A stretch of DNA of 64,000 nt from NCBI RefSeq assembly GCF_964340395.1, contig NC_135564.1:14545012-14609011 (forward strand). The letters run 5' to 3'. Source of the DNA: Glandiceps talaboti (lineage: Eukaryota; Hemichordata; Enteropneusta; Spengelidae). Position numbers and translations under genes: made by a program. Each line of letters opens with the position of its first letter. Positions within the stretch are counted from its first letter, which is position 1. Below the pieces are notes generated by a model that saw only the letters and a program-made list of their open reading frames with translations, was not told the origin of the DNA and ran no database searches. Shown here piece after piece: positions 1-11,345 of the stretch.

Positions 1-139
1 TCTTAATATTTTACGTAACTGATGAAAAAGATTTTAATGTAGAAGTGCGAAAACTGTTTCCCGGAGAATACTGGCTAGATAAAGGTGATGTGGCCCATAA
101 ATTCACAATAACTCGGAATGTAATAGATAAACAACCTAC
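1..139 (-). other. TRPM-B intron, partial
   Basis: Lies downstream of the exon 6 donor on the minus strand. No TRPM-like coding was seen; the short plus-strand open frame across it antisense to exon 6 is not a gene. Confidence 0.6.
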
Positions 140-314
140 CTTTCCCTTGATGAATCTCAGAAATCGCCCTTTCCAATTTGCCCCTCAGCTCGATTTCTGT
201 ACCATAACTACCACTGCTTCCATTGTCAACCAGTATAAAATGACTATGGTTAGGATCAAGGGATGCTTCTAAACCTACAGGATCTTCAACCAGATACCGT
301 ACTTTGTATGTACT
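140..314 (-). CDS. TRPM-B exon 6
   Basis: Acceptor ttttacag, donor gtaggttg; 175 nt, same as TRPM-A. Encodes DPNHSHFILVDNGS and YGTEIELRGKLERAI. The gene continues beyond the left edge. Confidence 0.9.
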
Positions 315-2156
315 CTGTAAAATAAATAGTGCGGACTCAACAACAATGGGTAGTCCAATTTAATGGGGTGGCAACTGGCGACGCTTGGCGTAGAAGCAAT
401 TAATATGTCAAGGTCGGTTAGACACGAGTGTATTGGGATACTTACCTTGCCCCCTTCATTGATGAGACGTTGACGTCTGTGCACGACCCCCCATGGTACG
501 ACGCCAATGTTGACAATGCTTCGCCTACCGTAGGAACCACTTCCGAGGGTGTAGTCTCGTACAGCTTCGCCAACATGTTTCATGACACCAGTGTGAGTGC
601 CTCCAGTTATAATCCATGCATCTGAACACCATGGTAACAAAGAAATGTTACTATACATAAGACTTGGTTAATAATAGCTGTATGAATAATGAACTACGCA
701 TTTGTTTCCAATTTCGGGATTGTAATTTCGGGATTGTTTATAATACAAAGTATTTATTAAACTTGACGAAACGATAAAACTAGACTTCTATCCCACTCTA
801 ACTATCTAATAGTGTTAGTGGCGGGTTTTATGTGACAAAACATGTAATGAAAATACCACCAATGGCGTTGTAGCACAACTGTACAGTTTTTAAAAATGTT
901 TATCCATATGCTAGTCCATGCTAACAATAGGTGTTCATTTGTTGAATGACTATCCAGTTGCCTATCCAACCATGTTGCTATGTTGCGATATACGCGATTG
1001 TTTGGCTGTTGCTATGGGCGTGGTAATGTTGCTAGATATATTTGCATACATTTTTGAATGTTTTTGTTCGCTTGTGTATGAATTCCTGATATTATCATTT
1101 CAATATACGTGATCATTTGGCTGTTGCTATGGGCGTGGTCATGTTGCTAGGCACATTTGCGTACATTTATTGAATGTTTATTCATTTCTCTTTCAATTCC
1201 TGTTATCTTTGCAATATATGTGATTATTTAACTGGTGCCATGGGCGTGGTCTTGTTGCTAGGCAAATTCACATACATTTTTGAATGTTTTTCAATTGTCT
1301 TAATCCGTGTTATCTTCGCAATGTATGTGATCATTTGGCTGTTGCTATGGGCCTGGTCTTGTTCCTAGGCAAATTTACATACATTTTTTGAATGTTTGTT
1401 CAATTGTCTATTAATCCCTGTTATCTTTGTAAAATACACGGCCGTTTGGCTGTTGCTATGGGCGTGGTCATGGTTGCTAGGGCCAATTGTGCCAAAATAT
1501 TTTGAATGTTTACTCACTTGCCTACCAGATGGTGTTGTTATTTGAGCAAATATACTGCCTTTCGGTTGTTGCTAAGGGCGTGGCCATGGTTGCTAGGGCC
1601 AATTGCGTCAAAATATTTTGAAGAAAATCTGCAGAATAATACTTGTAGAAACATCTCACAGAATTTCAGTCTCATTGACCAAGTACTTGTTGAGAGAAAT
1701 TTTTGACCAAAATTCACCTAATTTGCATATTACTGATGAGATCATTATATGCTTAATATTTCTTCATCTATACACCCACAGCTGCATCCCTGTTAAATTT
1801 CAGCCCTGTTAAATTTCAGCCCAATCTGCCAGGTAGTTTTGGAATTATAGGTTTGTGACCAAAAAGACACATTTTTAGCCCTAATTTGCATATTACCAGA
1901 GGAATCATCATGTCATGAATAAATCTTAATTTACCCACATCTAAGAATGTCCACATCAAATTTCATGCCAATCTGCCCAGTAGTTTTGGAGTTTAAGCTT
2001 TTTGACCAAAAATCACATTTTCTGACCCAAAACCCACATCTCTGAAGCAATCATTTTCATTTGAACAATTTCCCAACTAGACCCCAGAAGTGACATGACC
2101 ACCATATCAAAGCAATCAGTCCAGCAGTTTTTGACTTTAAGTTGTTTACACACACA

Positions 2157-2187
<31 letters not shown>

Positions 2188-2201
2188 GCGCGCGCATCCA
2201 C

Positions 2202-2252
<51 letters not shown>

Positions 2253-5200
2253 CTTTGCCATGCCTATAGCACTACTGAACCTTCAGTTCAGTTGTACTAA
2301 AATGTTTTTTCTACGTGCTTTCCAGATGATACCATCGAAGCAAACGGTGACCAGGAGATATTAACTGCATCACAGAAATATCCCACAAAGATATGAAAAA
2401 AGATGTGTCATTAGAAAGAACGCCGACTAAGCATATAATGGAGTTGTAACTCACTTGTACTCAGTGCAACTTTTGTCAGACCGTTACGGAAAACAGCCTT
2501 CAGTTTACTGGTTAACATGAAATCTTTAGCGCCCCCAGTGACGGAGATCAGAAGGTTTGGTGCACTCAATCCCCACCACTGCGTCATCAACTGGACGATT
2601 TTGTCGGGATCTGTCATGTGCTCCAGCCGTATATACTGAAAAAAAAGATGAATTGTTCAAAATGGCATATACACTACGTTTATGGTGCCCCAGCAATCAC
2701 ATTACTATGTTGAAAATCTTCACTTGCATTATTCAATTTTCTATCCGTCGGCGAAACGAAAAGAATGATTTTATTTATTTAAAAAACATAAAACTTTCAT
2801 AATGGATCAAGAAGATACGAAAGTGTGTACACAATTTGATCTACATACCTTGGCGGGCTTTACACTGTAACCCGGGAACTCAATTTCTCCGTAAGTATTA
2901 GTTTTCTTGGTATCGGTGTGAGTGGAAGATTCCCATCGTTTGCTTTCAGTTGCAGATAGTTCGTCGGTATGAGTTGACCTGTCACGCCCACAATGGCATA
3001 GTCGTTCAACGGCTCTGATTTGAGAGAAAATTATTAAATTGATCGTCACGGTCGCACAATCACAACAAACTATTCTTAATACAATTAATTGTGACAACAA
3101 AGGGGCGACATTTTCACCGTCGAATATCAACGTTTAATTTCAACCAAAGTTTCAAGATTTGATGATTTTGATTTTACCCATCTACAAACAGACTGTGAAA
3201 TACATCACCGGGAGCTTCCGCATCTTCTTTCACTTATAGAAAAGGGTGACAAGAGCGCCCACAACGGCTGGTCTTTCAGTCTTTCCCTCATATTGCCTGT
3301 CTACAATAAATATATTGTATAGCTATACATGTAGAACATACATAATCGTTACAAAATTACATTTTGAGAATGTTCTCCAAGAAAACCTTTTTTTTCGGTT
3401 CCACTTACCGAGTCGGACCGTCTATGTGGTCGCTGTCATCATCTTGACCTTCAGGCACAGTAAAACGACTACATTCTCTCATCTCAAAACTCTGAAGCAT
3501 GTGTGTCATACGCAGCTGCAGGGAGAATACGCCGTATTCCGGTTATCGAAGAAGCCCCGAAAAGATAAAAGATATGATTGTTTGACCACTAGGGGCGCTG
3601 TTTTAGAACCGGAAGTGAGGGCCAGAATTGTAGAGCATTGTTGCGCAAAGCATAGAGTCTATAGGCATCGTAACCACTGACTAAAGATTTTCTGTCATTC
3701 CCCGTAACTTTACGCTATAATATTGCATTATCGCCCATCAAATAACGAAATAGCAAATTAACCTCTTGTTCTCCTAATATTTCGCGTAAGTTTGGCTCTG
3801 CAATTCGACCGTGAGGAAAACCCAAAAGTAGCAACATTTTGAAACGGGTAGTACACTGACATCTCACTCACGTTTTCAGTGTGACCTCGTCCATTTGCGT
3901 TACCGTTGGAGAAATTGTAGCGATTGCTTCCAGTCAAACATCGGAACGGAAAAGGGTACAAAAACAGAGGAAAGAACCCTCAAAATCACAATATACGCTA
4001 CAGTTATTGCAGCTTGTATAAAACCAATCTGATTAAAATCCGATGTAGATGTCGGCTAATCGTTCATTGCTATTTTACTTTCGTTATTGTGCCTGAATTG
4101 ACCTTCGTGGTACATGTTTGATCGCCTCCTCTACCGATCAGGACAAAAACGTAAACATGTACCACGAAGGTCAATTCAGGCAAAATAACGAAGGTAAAAT
4201 AGCAATGAACGATCAACCGACATCTACATCGGATTTTAATCAGATCGGTATAAGACATGGTATGATGAGTGAACCACGTAAACGTTACATGGAAGGCCGA
4301 TTCATTGAAGGGGTGGGCGGTGTGGTACATCAATCACAATAACAATATTTATGATTCGTTGCCGACTTCAATGGGTTTTTTTATACACTGATGGTCCTGA
4401 ATGAAGAATAGCAAGCTAACCAAAGTGTGATAGTAAAGATGAGTATATCAATACAAATATGTTTATGCCAACTTATAACCAGTACATGAAATGTTTTTTT
4501 CCGGACAAAGTTTTATGATTTCACCTGTGGTGCTACACCACTGTTCTAATAAACAAGAAAGGCCTAAGTATGCGGCGACATCAGTTACAATATAAACATG
4601 TGGCTTGGTAATTGTCGACCGAACTCTCAATATTGCAATGACTGTAGCTGGAAGCTGTTCAACCTGATTTAAATCCGATGTAGATGTCGGCTAATCGTTC
4701 ATTGCTATTTTACCTTCGTTATTTTGCCTGATATTATTTTTCTTGGTACATGTTTACATTTTTTAGCCTGATCGTAGAGGAGGCGATCAGACAAGCTAAA
4801 AAATGTAAACATGTACCAAGGAGGTCAATTCAGGCAAAATAACGAAGGTAAAATAGCAATGAACGATCAGCCAACATCTACATCGGATTTTAATCAGATT
4901 GGAAGCTGTTGTCAGATTTGTAATTTTCTAATCGTTCTTTTGTCAAGCAACAGACACCAGTAAGGTAAAGAAATATGTTTATCATGTCTACATCGGGTAT
5001 ATTTCGAAGGTCCTCCGTCCAACTTTCAATGTTTCCGCTGTCGATTAGTTCTATTATTTGATGCTTGACATCCACTATTCGTCTCCTCTTCCGTTCTCTC
5101 AGAAAATTATCATTTTCTAGTGTTTCAAGACCAAGGGTGACAGCATTTCTGGTGATATCTAGTAGATTTAGAAGTAGTAATTTTCCACTCTTTTATGAAT

Positions 5201-6188
5201 GCACGGAGTTCTTTTACGCCCATTTTGTTGACTGCTTCATACATCGCCATATATACTATTAGATGCCATGACGAAAATTCTGGCCCTCACTTTGTCAGAT
5301 ATGGTGCGCCCTCTCGCGATACTTTCCTGCGAAACAACCGGAAGTTCGATAACCGGAATACGCCGTATTGAGGAAAATTATTCGTTTAAGTTGAATATTG
5401 ATAATTATGTACATTTACGAAAATTAGGTAATTTTATGACATCCACACTTTGGGGCCACTTCACTGAAGCATTTAATGAACTTTATGACTCAGATACAAT
5501 AAGCCTTCCAAACGTAATAGTTCGAGGTGAGTGATCTCAACAATGTCGCTATTCTAGTGGGGGCCCGGGGGGGGGGGGGGGGGCTACGTGACATAAATTG
5601 CTGAGACCGTCATGATTGTACACATGTGCATGTTACAGTTGTATATATGTACTTTCAAACAATACATAAATAATAATCGCATGAACTTTCATTGGTCATC
5701 AAACCGTAGACGTTGCTTGAATATGTCTCTCACGAACGTTTATGGTCAAACACATGTTTGACATGAACCGCATTCAAACAAGTAAAGTCAACAATAACAT
5801 GGATAATTTATATTCGTACAATTAGTGTAATAAATAAAACAAACAAGAATGTGTTATACTTTAACCATGAACTTATTGTGCCCATTAATCATGATCACAG
5901 GTTATCATTTACACTATTTGGTCTCTATCTCCGGACGTCTATGATTAATTGTACACAGATGTCAGTTTTCTTGATGTTTCTCGGTTGAATGCGTCTCTAT
6001 CACATATGCTGAACGCGATTATAATTCCCACTGTATCAAATTGACGCTAGCCTGTCTCAACAGTCGGTCAATGCGTTGAATGGTGCACGTCAACATACAA
6101 TAGATAATCTCACCTCTTTAGACTTGTTCTGGCAGGAAAGTTCTCTGCTGACCTGTCTTTTAGCTAATTCCAATGCTATGTCCTCCAT
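140..6188 (-). CDS. TRPM: TRPM-B: 5' part of a second TRPM gene, runs off the left edge
   Basis: Second TRPM-family channel gene, downstream of TRPM-A on the same strand. Six coding exons are present: 6114-6188, 3409-3515, 2849-3014, 2455-2635, 446-621 and 140-314, together 880 nt (293 codons plus one base). Exon lengths match TRPM-A exons 1-6 exactly (75, 181, 176, 175) or differ by multiples of three (107 versus 89; 166 versus 178), and all phases are the same. The protein shows the same N-terminal TRPM homology motifs, for example NLLISVTGGAKDFM and AWIITGGTHTGVMKHVGEAV. All six exons are open with good splice sites, so I see no sign of a pseudogene. The final donor (gtaggt on the minus strand) is at 139; bases 1-139 look intronic. 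The transmembrane part lies outside the window. Intron 1 (2.6 kb) is filled with transposon remains. Confidence 0.85.
446..621 (-). CDS. TRPM-B exon 5 (SLOG-like region)
   Basis: Acceptor gtgttcag, donor gtaagtat; 176 nt, same as TRPM-A. Encodes WIITGGTHTGVMKHVGEAVR and VVPWGVVHRR. Confidence 0.92.
868..2305 (+). repeat. Composite interspersed repeat, copy 1 (Helentron-like?)
   Basis: About 1.4 kb in a TRPM-B intron. Layout: a start with gttgtagcacaact; about six imperfect 110-130 bp tandem units around 'ggctgttgctatgggcgtgg'; two or three 140-160 bp units around 'cctaatttgcatatta' and 'cagtagttttgga'; then (CA)n, (CG)n and (GACA)n; then 'cactttgccatgcctatag' and an end resembling the start inverted (agttgtacta). 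Copy 2 is at 7540-8660. Tandem core plus GACA/GTCT tract plus subterminal inverted repeats is known from Helentron-associated interspersed elements; the class is my inference. Confidence 0.7.
2455..2635 (-). CDS. TRPM-B exon 4 (SLOG-like region)
   Basis: Acceptor tttttcag, donor gtgagtta; 181 nt, same as TRPM-A. Contains WGLSAPNLLISVTGGAKDFM. Confidence 0.92.
2849..3014 (-). CDS. TRPM-B exon 3
   Basis: Acceptor tcaaatcag, donor gtatgtag; 166 nt. Encodes ERLCHCGRD and ends TYGEIEFPGYSVKPAK, identical there to TRPM-A. Confidence 0.88.
3409..3515 (-). CDS. TRPM-B exon 2
   Basis: Acceptor ctccctgcag, donor gtaagtgg; 107 nt. Encodes LRMTHMLQSFEMRECSRF. Six codons longer than the TRPM-A exon. The inverted terminus of the intron 1 transposon begins only 10 nt from the acceptor. 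Confidence 0.85.
4025..4247. mobile_element. Foldback MITE copy 1 with 9-bp target duplication
   Basis: A near-complete palindrome of about 100-bp arms around a short loop near 4127. Both ends read caatctgatt-like on the inward strand (right end cgatctgatt). Flanked by gtataaaac (4016-4024) and gtataagac (4248-4256): 9 bp with one mismatch. Long inverted arms and 9-bp duplications point to a Mutator-like (MULE) element. Confidence 0.7.
4660..4901. mobile_element. Foldback MITE copy 2 with perfect 9-bp target duplication
   Basis: Same family as 4025-4247, 242 bp, arms about 110 bp. Perfect duplication gaagctgtt at 4651-4659 and 4902-4910. It interrupts the SAP-like pseudogene. The arms are nearly identical to those of copy 1 except for an extra 'ttttttagc' stretch near the loop. 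Confidence 0.78.
4902..5250 (-). pseudogene. Broken ORF with SAP-like motif, transposon-associated
   Basis: From an ATG at 5250 the minus strand reads MAMYEAVNKMGVKELRAFIK, then a frame change joins SGKLLLLNLLDITRNAVTLG and continues open through IPDVDMINIFLYLTG and TKERLENYKS to 4902. ELRAFIK...SGK..LL is a SAP-type DNA-binding motif with a frame-shifting deletion. The YTKExLxxYKS-like tail resembles, from memory, invertebrate proteins carrying SWIM or YqaJ-type domains often linked to transposons. The frame is cut by a foldback MITE at 4901. Downstream continuation is not clear. Family assignment is tentative. Confidence 0.45.
5565..5584 (+). repeat. Poly-G tract
   Basis: About 17 consecutive G after gggcccg, within TRPM-B intron 1. 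Confidence 0.9.
6114..6188 (-). CDS. TRPM-B exon 1 (start codon, 25 codons)
   Basis: ATG at 6188 encodes MEDIALELAKRQVSRELSCQ then NKSKE before a gtgagatt donor, phase 0. Same length and phase as TRPM-A exon 1, and the ends NKSQK/NKSKE are alike. No other upstream ATG fits. Confidence 0.75.
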
Positions 6189-6963
6189 GTTTACGTAACG
6201 TGGTGCTCAGCCTTTCAGTGACGGAGTTTCGATTCGGTTATCAGTAATTTAAAAGTAGACTTGGTGTCCTTTATACAATTTTAAAAAAATAAAAAATAAA
6301 AATCAACTTGAAGGGTTATAAACCTTGAAGTGTAAAGTCGATTGTCCTATCTCAACGACCACTTCGTTCCTTTTGCGGCCCCTAGTAATTCTATCTCTTT
6401 CTGCCTGTCATCCTTCTCATAAACTACATACTACAACTTGATGTGATACATATAACTGCCAACACCAGACCGTCGACGAACTGATCGGAATCTGTTACAA
6501 ACAGTGACAGTAAACAACTGAAGTGGATTAATAACACTTGGCACAGCCTGTTGGAAGTACACAGACTTATATTACATTCCATCATTTGATAAGAACAATT
6601 GTATGACCTCTTTACATTAGTTCACAAACAAATTAGAAGTTCCCCTGGCATTTTGTGCTCACATAAAACCGGTCACAAAAACTATCAAATCATGAAATGT
6701 ATAACAAGTCTCTGCTGTGCCAATATGTTATTAATATGTTACCAAGTGCTATTAATCCCGTTCAATTGTTTACTTTCCTTGTTTGTAACACTAACAGGTT
6801 CCTTTCGTCCACAATCTAATCTCGGTATAGTTGTACAATTGAGTACATGCAGAGGAATTTGTCAGCTTGCCACCCTTCTTGTTTTAAGACACGTGTTGTA
6901 TTTTTACTGTCTATCAGCTGACATCAATAAAAAAGAAACAACAACTGTACGACAATACAAATC

Positions 6964-7015
<52 letters not shown>

Positions 7016-7539
7016 TATATAGGTGCCATAGGTAATCGTGTTACTAATTAGGAGTAATTGTACTCCAAAACAGCATGTAAACCATGTAACCTTACACAAA
7101 TCAAACACTGCTGACATCGAGGTACTAAATTATTTAAGTGATGGCGTTATTATTTGAAAACTCTATTAAAAATTTAATTAATTCAATTGAGTTCGCCCTT
7201 TGTCGGTTGGATAACACATCATTAGATGTGCTCGCTATAAAAACAAACTTTTGAAAACGATGTCGTACTATACAAAACCCGACCATTGTCCACTGACCCA
7301 CAAACTTTCTTACTTGTCTGTGACTGACCCCCCAAAAGAGGCCATAAGTTAACCTTTTCGACGAACGTGACAGAATCGTATCTTCACACACAGACGACTA
7401 TATACAGTGGTATACTTTGTACTACATTTGAGCCGTTTGTGTACATACTAATGACAGCGTCGACTCGAAGTGAGCTCTAGGTCAAACGCCGGTCACCTTA
7501 CGCAGTTTGGAATGAAAACACTTAAAACAGCGCCAATTG
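6189..7539. other. Region upstream of TRPM-B, no gene recognised
   Basis: Should contain the TRPM-B promoter or 5' UTR, but I see no clear TATA box or initiator. Contains an (AAC)n array at 6963-7014. The open frame at 6599-7051 is compositionally biased and ends in the AAC array; I do not support it. Confidence 0.5.
6963..7014 (+). repeat. (AAC)n microsatellite
   Basis: About 17 uninterrupted trinucleotide units. Confidence 0.95.
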
Positions 7540-8534
7540 TGTTGTAGCACAACTTTACATCTTATACAATCCATGCTAGGTATAGGTGTTCATTTGCTGA
7601 ATGATTAGCCAGTAGCTTATCCAACCCTGTTATTATCTTTGCAATATGCGCGATCATTTGGCTGTTGCTAAGGGCGTGGTTGTGTTGCTAGAATGTTTAT
7701 TCACTTGTCTGTCATCATTTGACTGTGGCCATGGGCGTGGTCTTGTTGCTAGGCATGTTTGCATACACTTTTTCAATGTGTTTACTTGCCTAAGAATCCC
7801 TGTTATCTTTATGAAATACCTCACCGTTTGGTTGTTGTTATGGGGCGGTCATAGTTGCTAGGGATATTTGCATACATTTTTTTGAATGTTTACTCACTTG
7901 CCTACCAGACGATGTTGTTATTTAACCAAAACATACTGCCATTTTGTTGTTGCTAAGGGCGTGGTCATGGTTGCTAGGTCCAATTGTGTAAAAAAAATTA
8001 GAAGAAAATCTGCAGAATAATACTTATGGAAACATCTCACCAAGTTTCAGTCTCATTGACCAAGTACTTTTTGAGATATAAGTTTTTGACCAAAATTTGC
8101 ATATCACTGATGAGATCATTATATGCTGAATGTTTCTTCATCTATACACCACCAGATGAATCCCTATTAAATCTCAGCCCAATCTGCTCAAGAGTTTTGG
8201 AATTAAAGATATTTTACCAAAAAGACACTTTTTAGCCCTAATTTGCATATCACTGATGGGATTATCATGTTGTAAATAATTCTTAATCTAAACACGGTTA
8301 AGAATGTTCCCGCCAAATTTCAGACTGATCTGCCCAGTAGTTTTTGAGTTTAAGTTATTTGACCAAAAATTACATATTTTGACCCAAATCACACACCGGT
8401 GGTAAGATTGTTTTGATTTGAACAATTTCCCAACTAGACACCTAACACCCTAGGTAATATATCCACCAAATATCATGGTAATCGGTCCAGTGGTGTTTGA
8501 CTTTAAGTTGTCATTACACACACAAATCCGCACT

Positions 8535-8606
<72 letters not shown>

Positions 8607-8660
8607 CTTTGCCATGCCTATAGCACTACTGAACCTAAATAGTTCTGCTGTGCTAAAAAC
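7540..8660 (+). repeat. Composite interspersed repeat, copy 2
   Basis: Same order of parts as 868-2305, with fewer tandem units (about four of the 'ggctgttgctaagggcgtgg' type), a (CA)n tract at 8537-8576, a short GATA/GACA tract and the same 'cactttgccatgcctatag' end. Same orientation as copy 1. The size difference lies mostly in tandem-unit number and microsatellite length. Confidence 0.7.
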
Positions 8661-9990
8661 GGTTTTCACTGATGTGCTGTGATTTGGCAATTATTTCGGC
8701 AGAAAATAACTTTTAAGGAAAGAACAGGTAATGGACAAAACTATCTTGATGACAATACAATTTGCAATATAAAGTCTACAGTAACCAAACTATCGATTTG
8801 CGATGTAATAAAACGGGAACTCCCACTACTTACCCTTCTCTTAGGTATGTTGGTCCCAAGTCGCTACAAATATATATGTACATGCGTGTTCAATCCAATT
8901 CCGTTTTTGATGTATGTGCTCACTAATCATAACATGTACAGCTACACAATGTGTCCATGCTCACCATGTCTGCCATGCCGATGTATGACCAACTATACTT
9001 TCTTGAGAATAGTCACACGCATTAAAATCTTTCAGCGAAGTGAAAGCAAAAGCATAAAGCAGTCTGCTGTTCACTTCCCGCCATTGATTACTCATGTAGG
9101 TATGTCGGTCACAGGGTCACTGAATTCGTAGTTTAGGCAAGGGTACTGACATTGTCTAGCGACGGTGTTGCTGTAATACTGCAAGGTTTTATGATCAATG
9201 AGAGGCGCAGCGTAGTTAGTCATATGGAATTGCATTTTAGGCGTAAATAACAGCATATCGCAGACACCTTTCTGTACAATTTGTTGTCATACGAGAAGCT
9301 CGTCTTACCTATCTAGTAATGGAATATTCCAATCGTATCGGCACACACGAGGTCGACGTGCTGCACTGGCATGAACTATATGATACATTGTAAAAGAACT
9401 AGTGATAAAGGCAGATTATTTTCTTGATGGAATGTATTTCTCAGGCAAAGCGATATAGCATTCCTGTTAACTATGATAAATGCATCACGGTGTAAAGCAG
9501 TTATAAAATGGCAAACAACTGCATTTGAAAAATTGCATCGATATCACTGCAGCTGACTCATTCATTAATGGGTTTCACTGCATCCGTGATCTACGTATTC
9601 GTTTGTAAAGACGTCGTAAACACGGTTCTGCACGTGCGAGGACAAATGGTTGACAAAACTAGAAACTATCGTAAACATTATCAGGAAAACTGAAGAGGTT
9701 CGGATGGGTGTGGGAGTTTATGTGACGACACTGTCATATGATGAGAATCTGATTCGACGGCGCAAATAAAAGCCAACAGTAATGTGTATACATGTCGCGT
9801 GCGTAACAGTACAACGACCCTTCTCAAGTATGACCTCAAATCTGAACGAATTCCGGTGTTCGTTGAAATAGAGTAAATTCTACGAATAGTCGTCTAGGGT
9901 ATTTAACTGTTGATAAAAAACAATTCCCGGAAACTCGGTGTAATGACATGTGAGAGGCTCAGAATGGGTGATGGTAGCCTGCCTATATAC
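8661..9990. other. Intergenic, nothing recognised
   Basis: A 150-codon frame at 8679-9131 is open on the plus strand, with several cysteines and hydrophobic stretches, but shows no known motif, no clear splice context and could be chance. The rest is unstructured AT-rich sequence. Confidence 0.4.
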
Positions 9991-10084
9991 TTAATAAGGA
10001 CTATCGCTACACTATTCCGCTATCCTAACCACAGGGAGATCAGGCTCAGTTAGATTTGTTTACGGATACAAACAAACAAGTGTA

Positions 10085-10920
<836 letters not shown>

Positions 10921-10975
10921 ATCTGCAACACAAATAAACAAACATAAACAAATAAATGAGTAGATAAATACATAA

Positions 10976-10977
<2 letters not shown>

Positions 10978-11010
<33 letters not shown>

Positions 11011-11022
11011 ACAAACAAACAA
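10978..11022 (+). repeat. (AAC)n/(AAAC)n microsatellite
   Basis: About ten AAC units followed by AAAC units, within the inverted-terminal element. Confidence 0.9.
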
Positions 11023-11345
11023 AACAGACAAATACTGACACCCCAATACAATAGTCACATCTCCATTGGCGACTATTTGGGGGGATAGTATTTGTTTGTT
11101 GTTTTTTATTCAGGTATTTATCTACTCATTTATCGGTTTATTTGTTTATGTTTCGTTTGTTTACTTGTTTATGTATTTGTGTTGTGTTTGTTTGTTTGTT
11201 TGTTTACTTATTTGTTTGTATCTGTAAACAAAACTAACTGAGCCTGAGCTCCCTGTGTCCTAACTGACACTATGATTTTGAATCTTGCGCTTCCAAAAAT
11301 TCAAAATGTCGGTTAGGATAGTGGAATAGTGTAGCCATAGTCGTT

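Larger units (their letters stand above)
3526..5369. mobile_element. Decayed DNA transposon with 25-bp inverted termini, in TRPM-B intron 1
   Basis: A perfect 25-bp inverted pair lies at 3526-3550 and 5345-5369 (outer end aatacgccgtatt, then ccggttatcgaa). Both copies are flanked outside by the trinucleotide gag (3523-3525, 5370-5372), a possible 3-bp target duplication. Inside are a broken SAP-domain ORF and two foldback MITEs. No transposase was recognised, so the superfamily is open. Confidence 0.5.

Noticed and set aside
428-625. Plus-strand frame over TRPM-B exon 5, and its twin at 32474-32713
   Set aside because: Antisense shadow of a conserved exon; its conservation follows from the sense-strand protein.
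3758-3961. Minus-strand 67-codon frame as an alternative TRPM-B first exon
   Set aside because: Its only donor is in phase 1, whereas exon 2 needs phase 0; the 25-codon exon at 6114-6188 fits.
6599-7051. 150-codon plus-strand frame
   Set aside because: Ends in the AAC microsatellite as poly-Thr; the hydrophobic part matches no family I know.
8679-9131. 150-codon Cys-rich plus-strand frame
   Set aside because: No motif, no neighbours, no splice or promoter support; kept only as a note in the intergenic entry.
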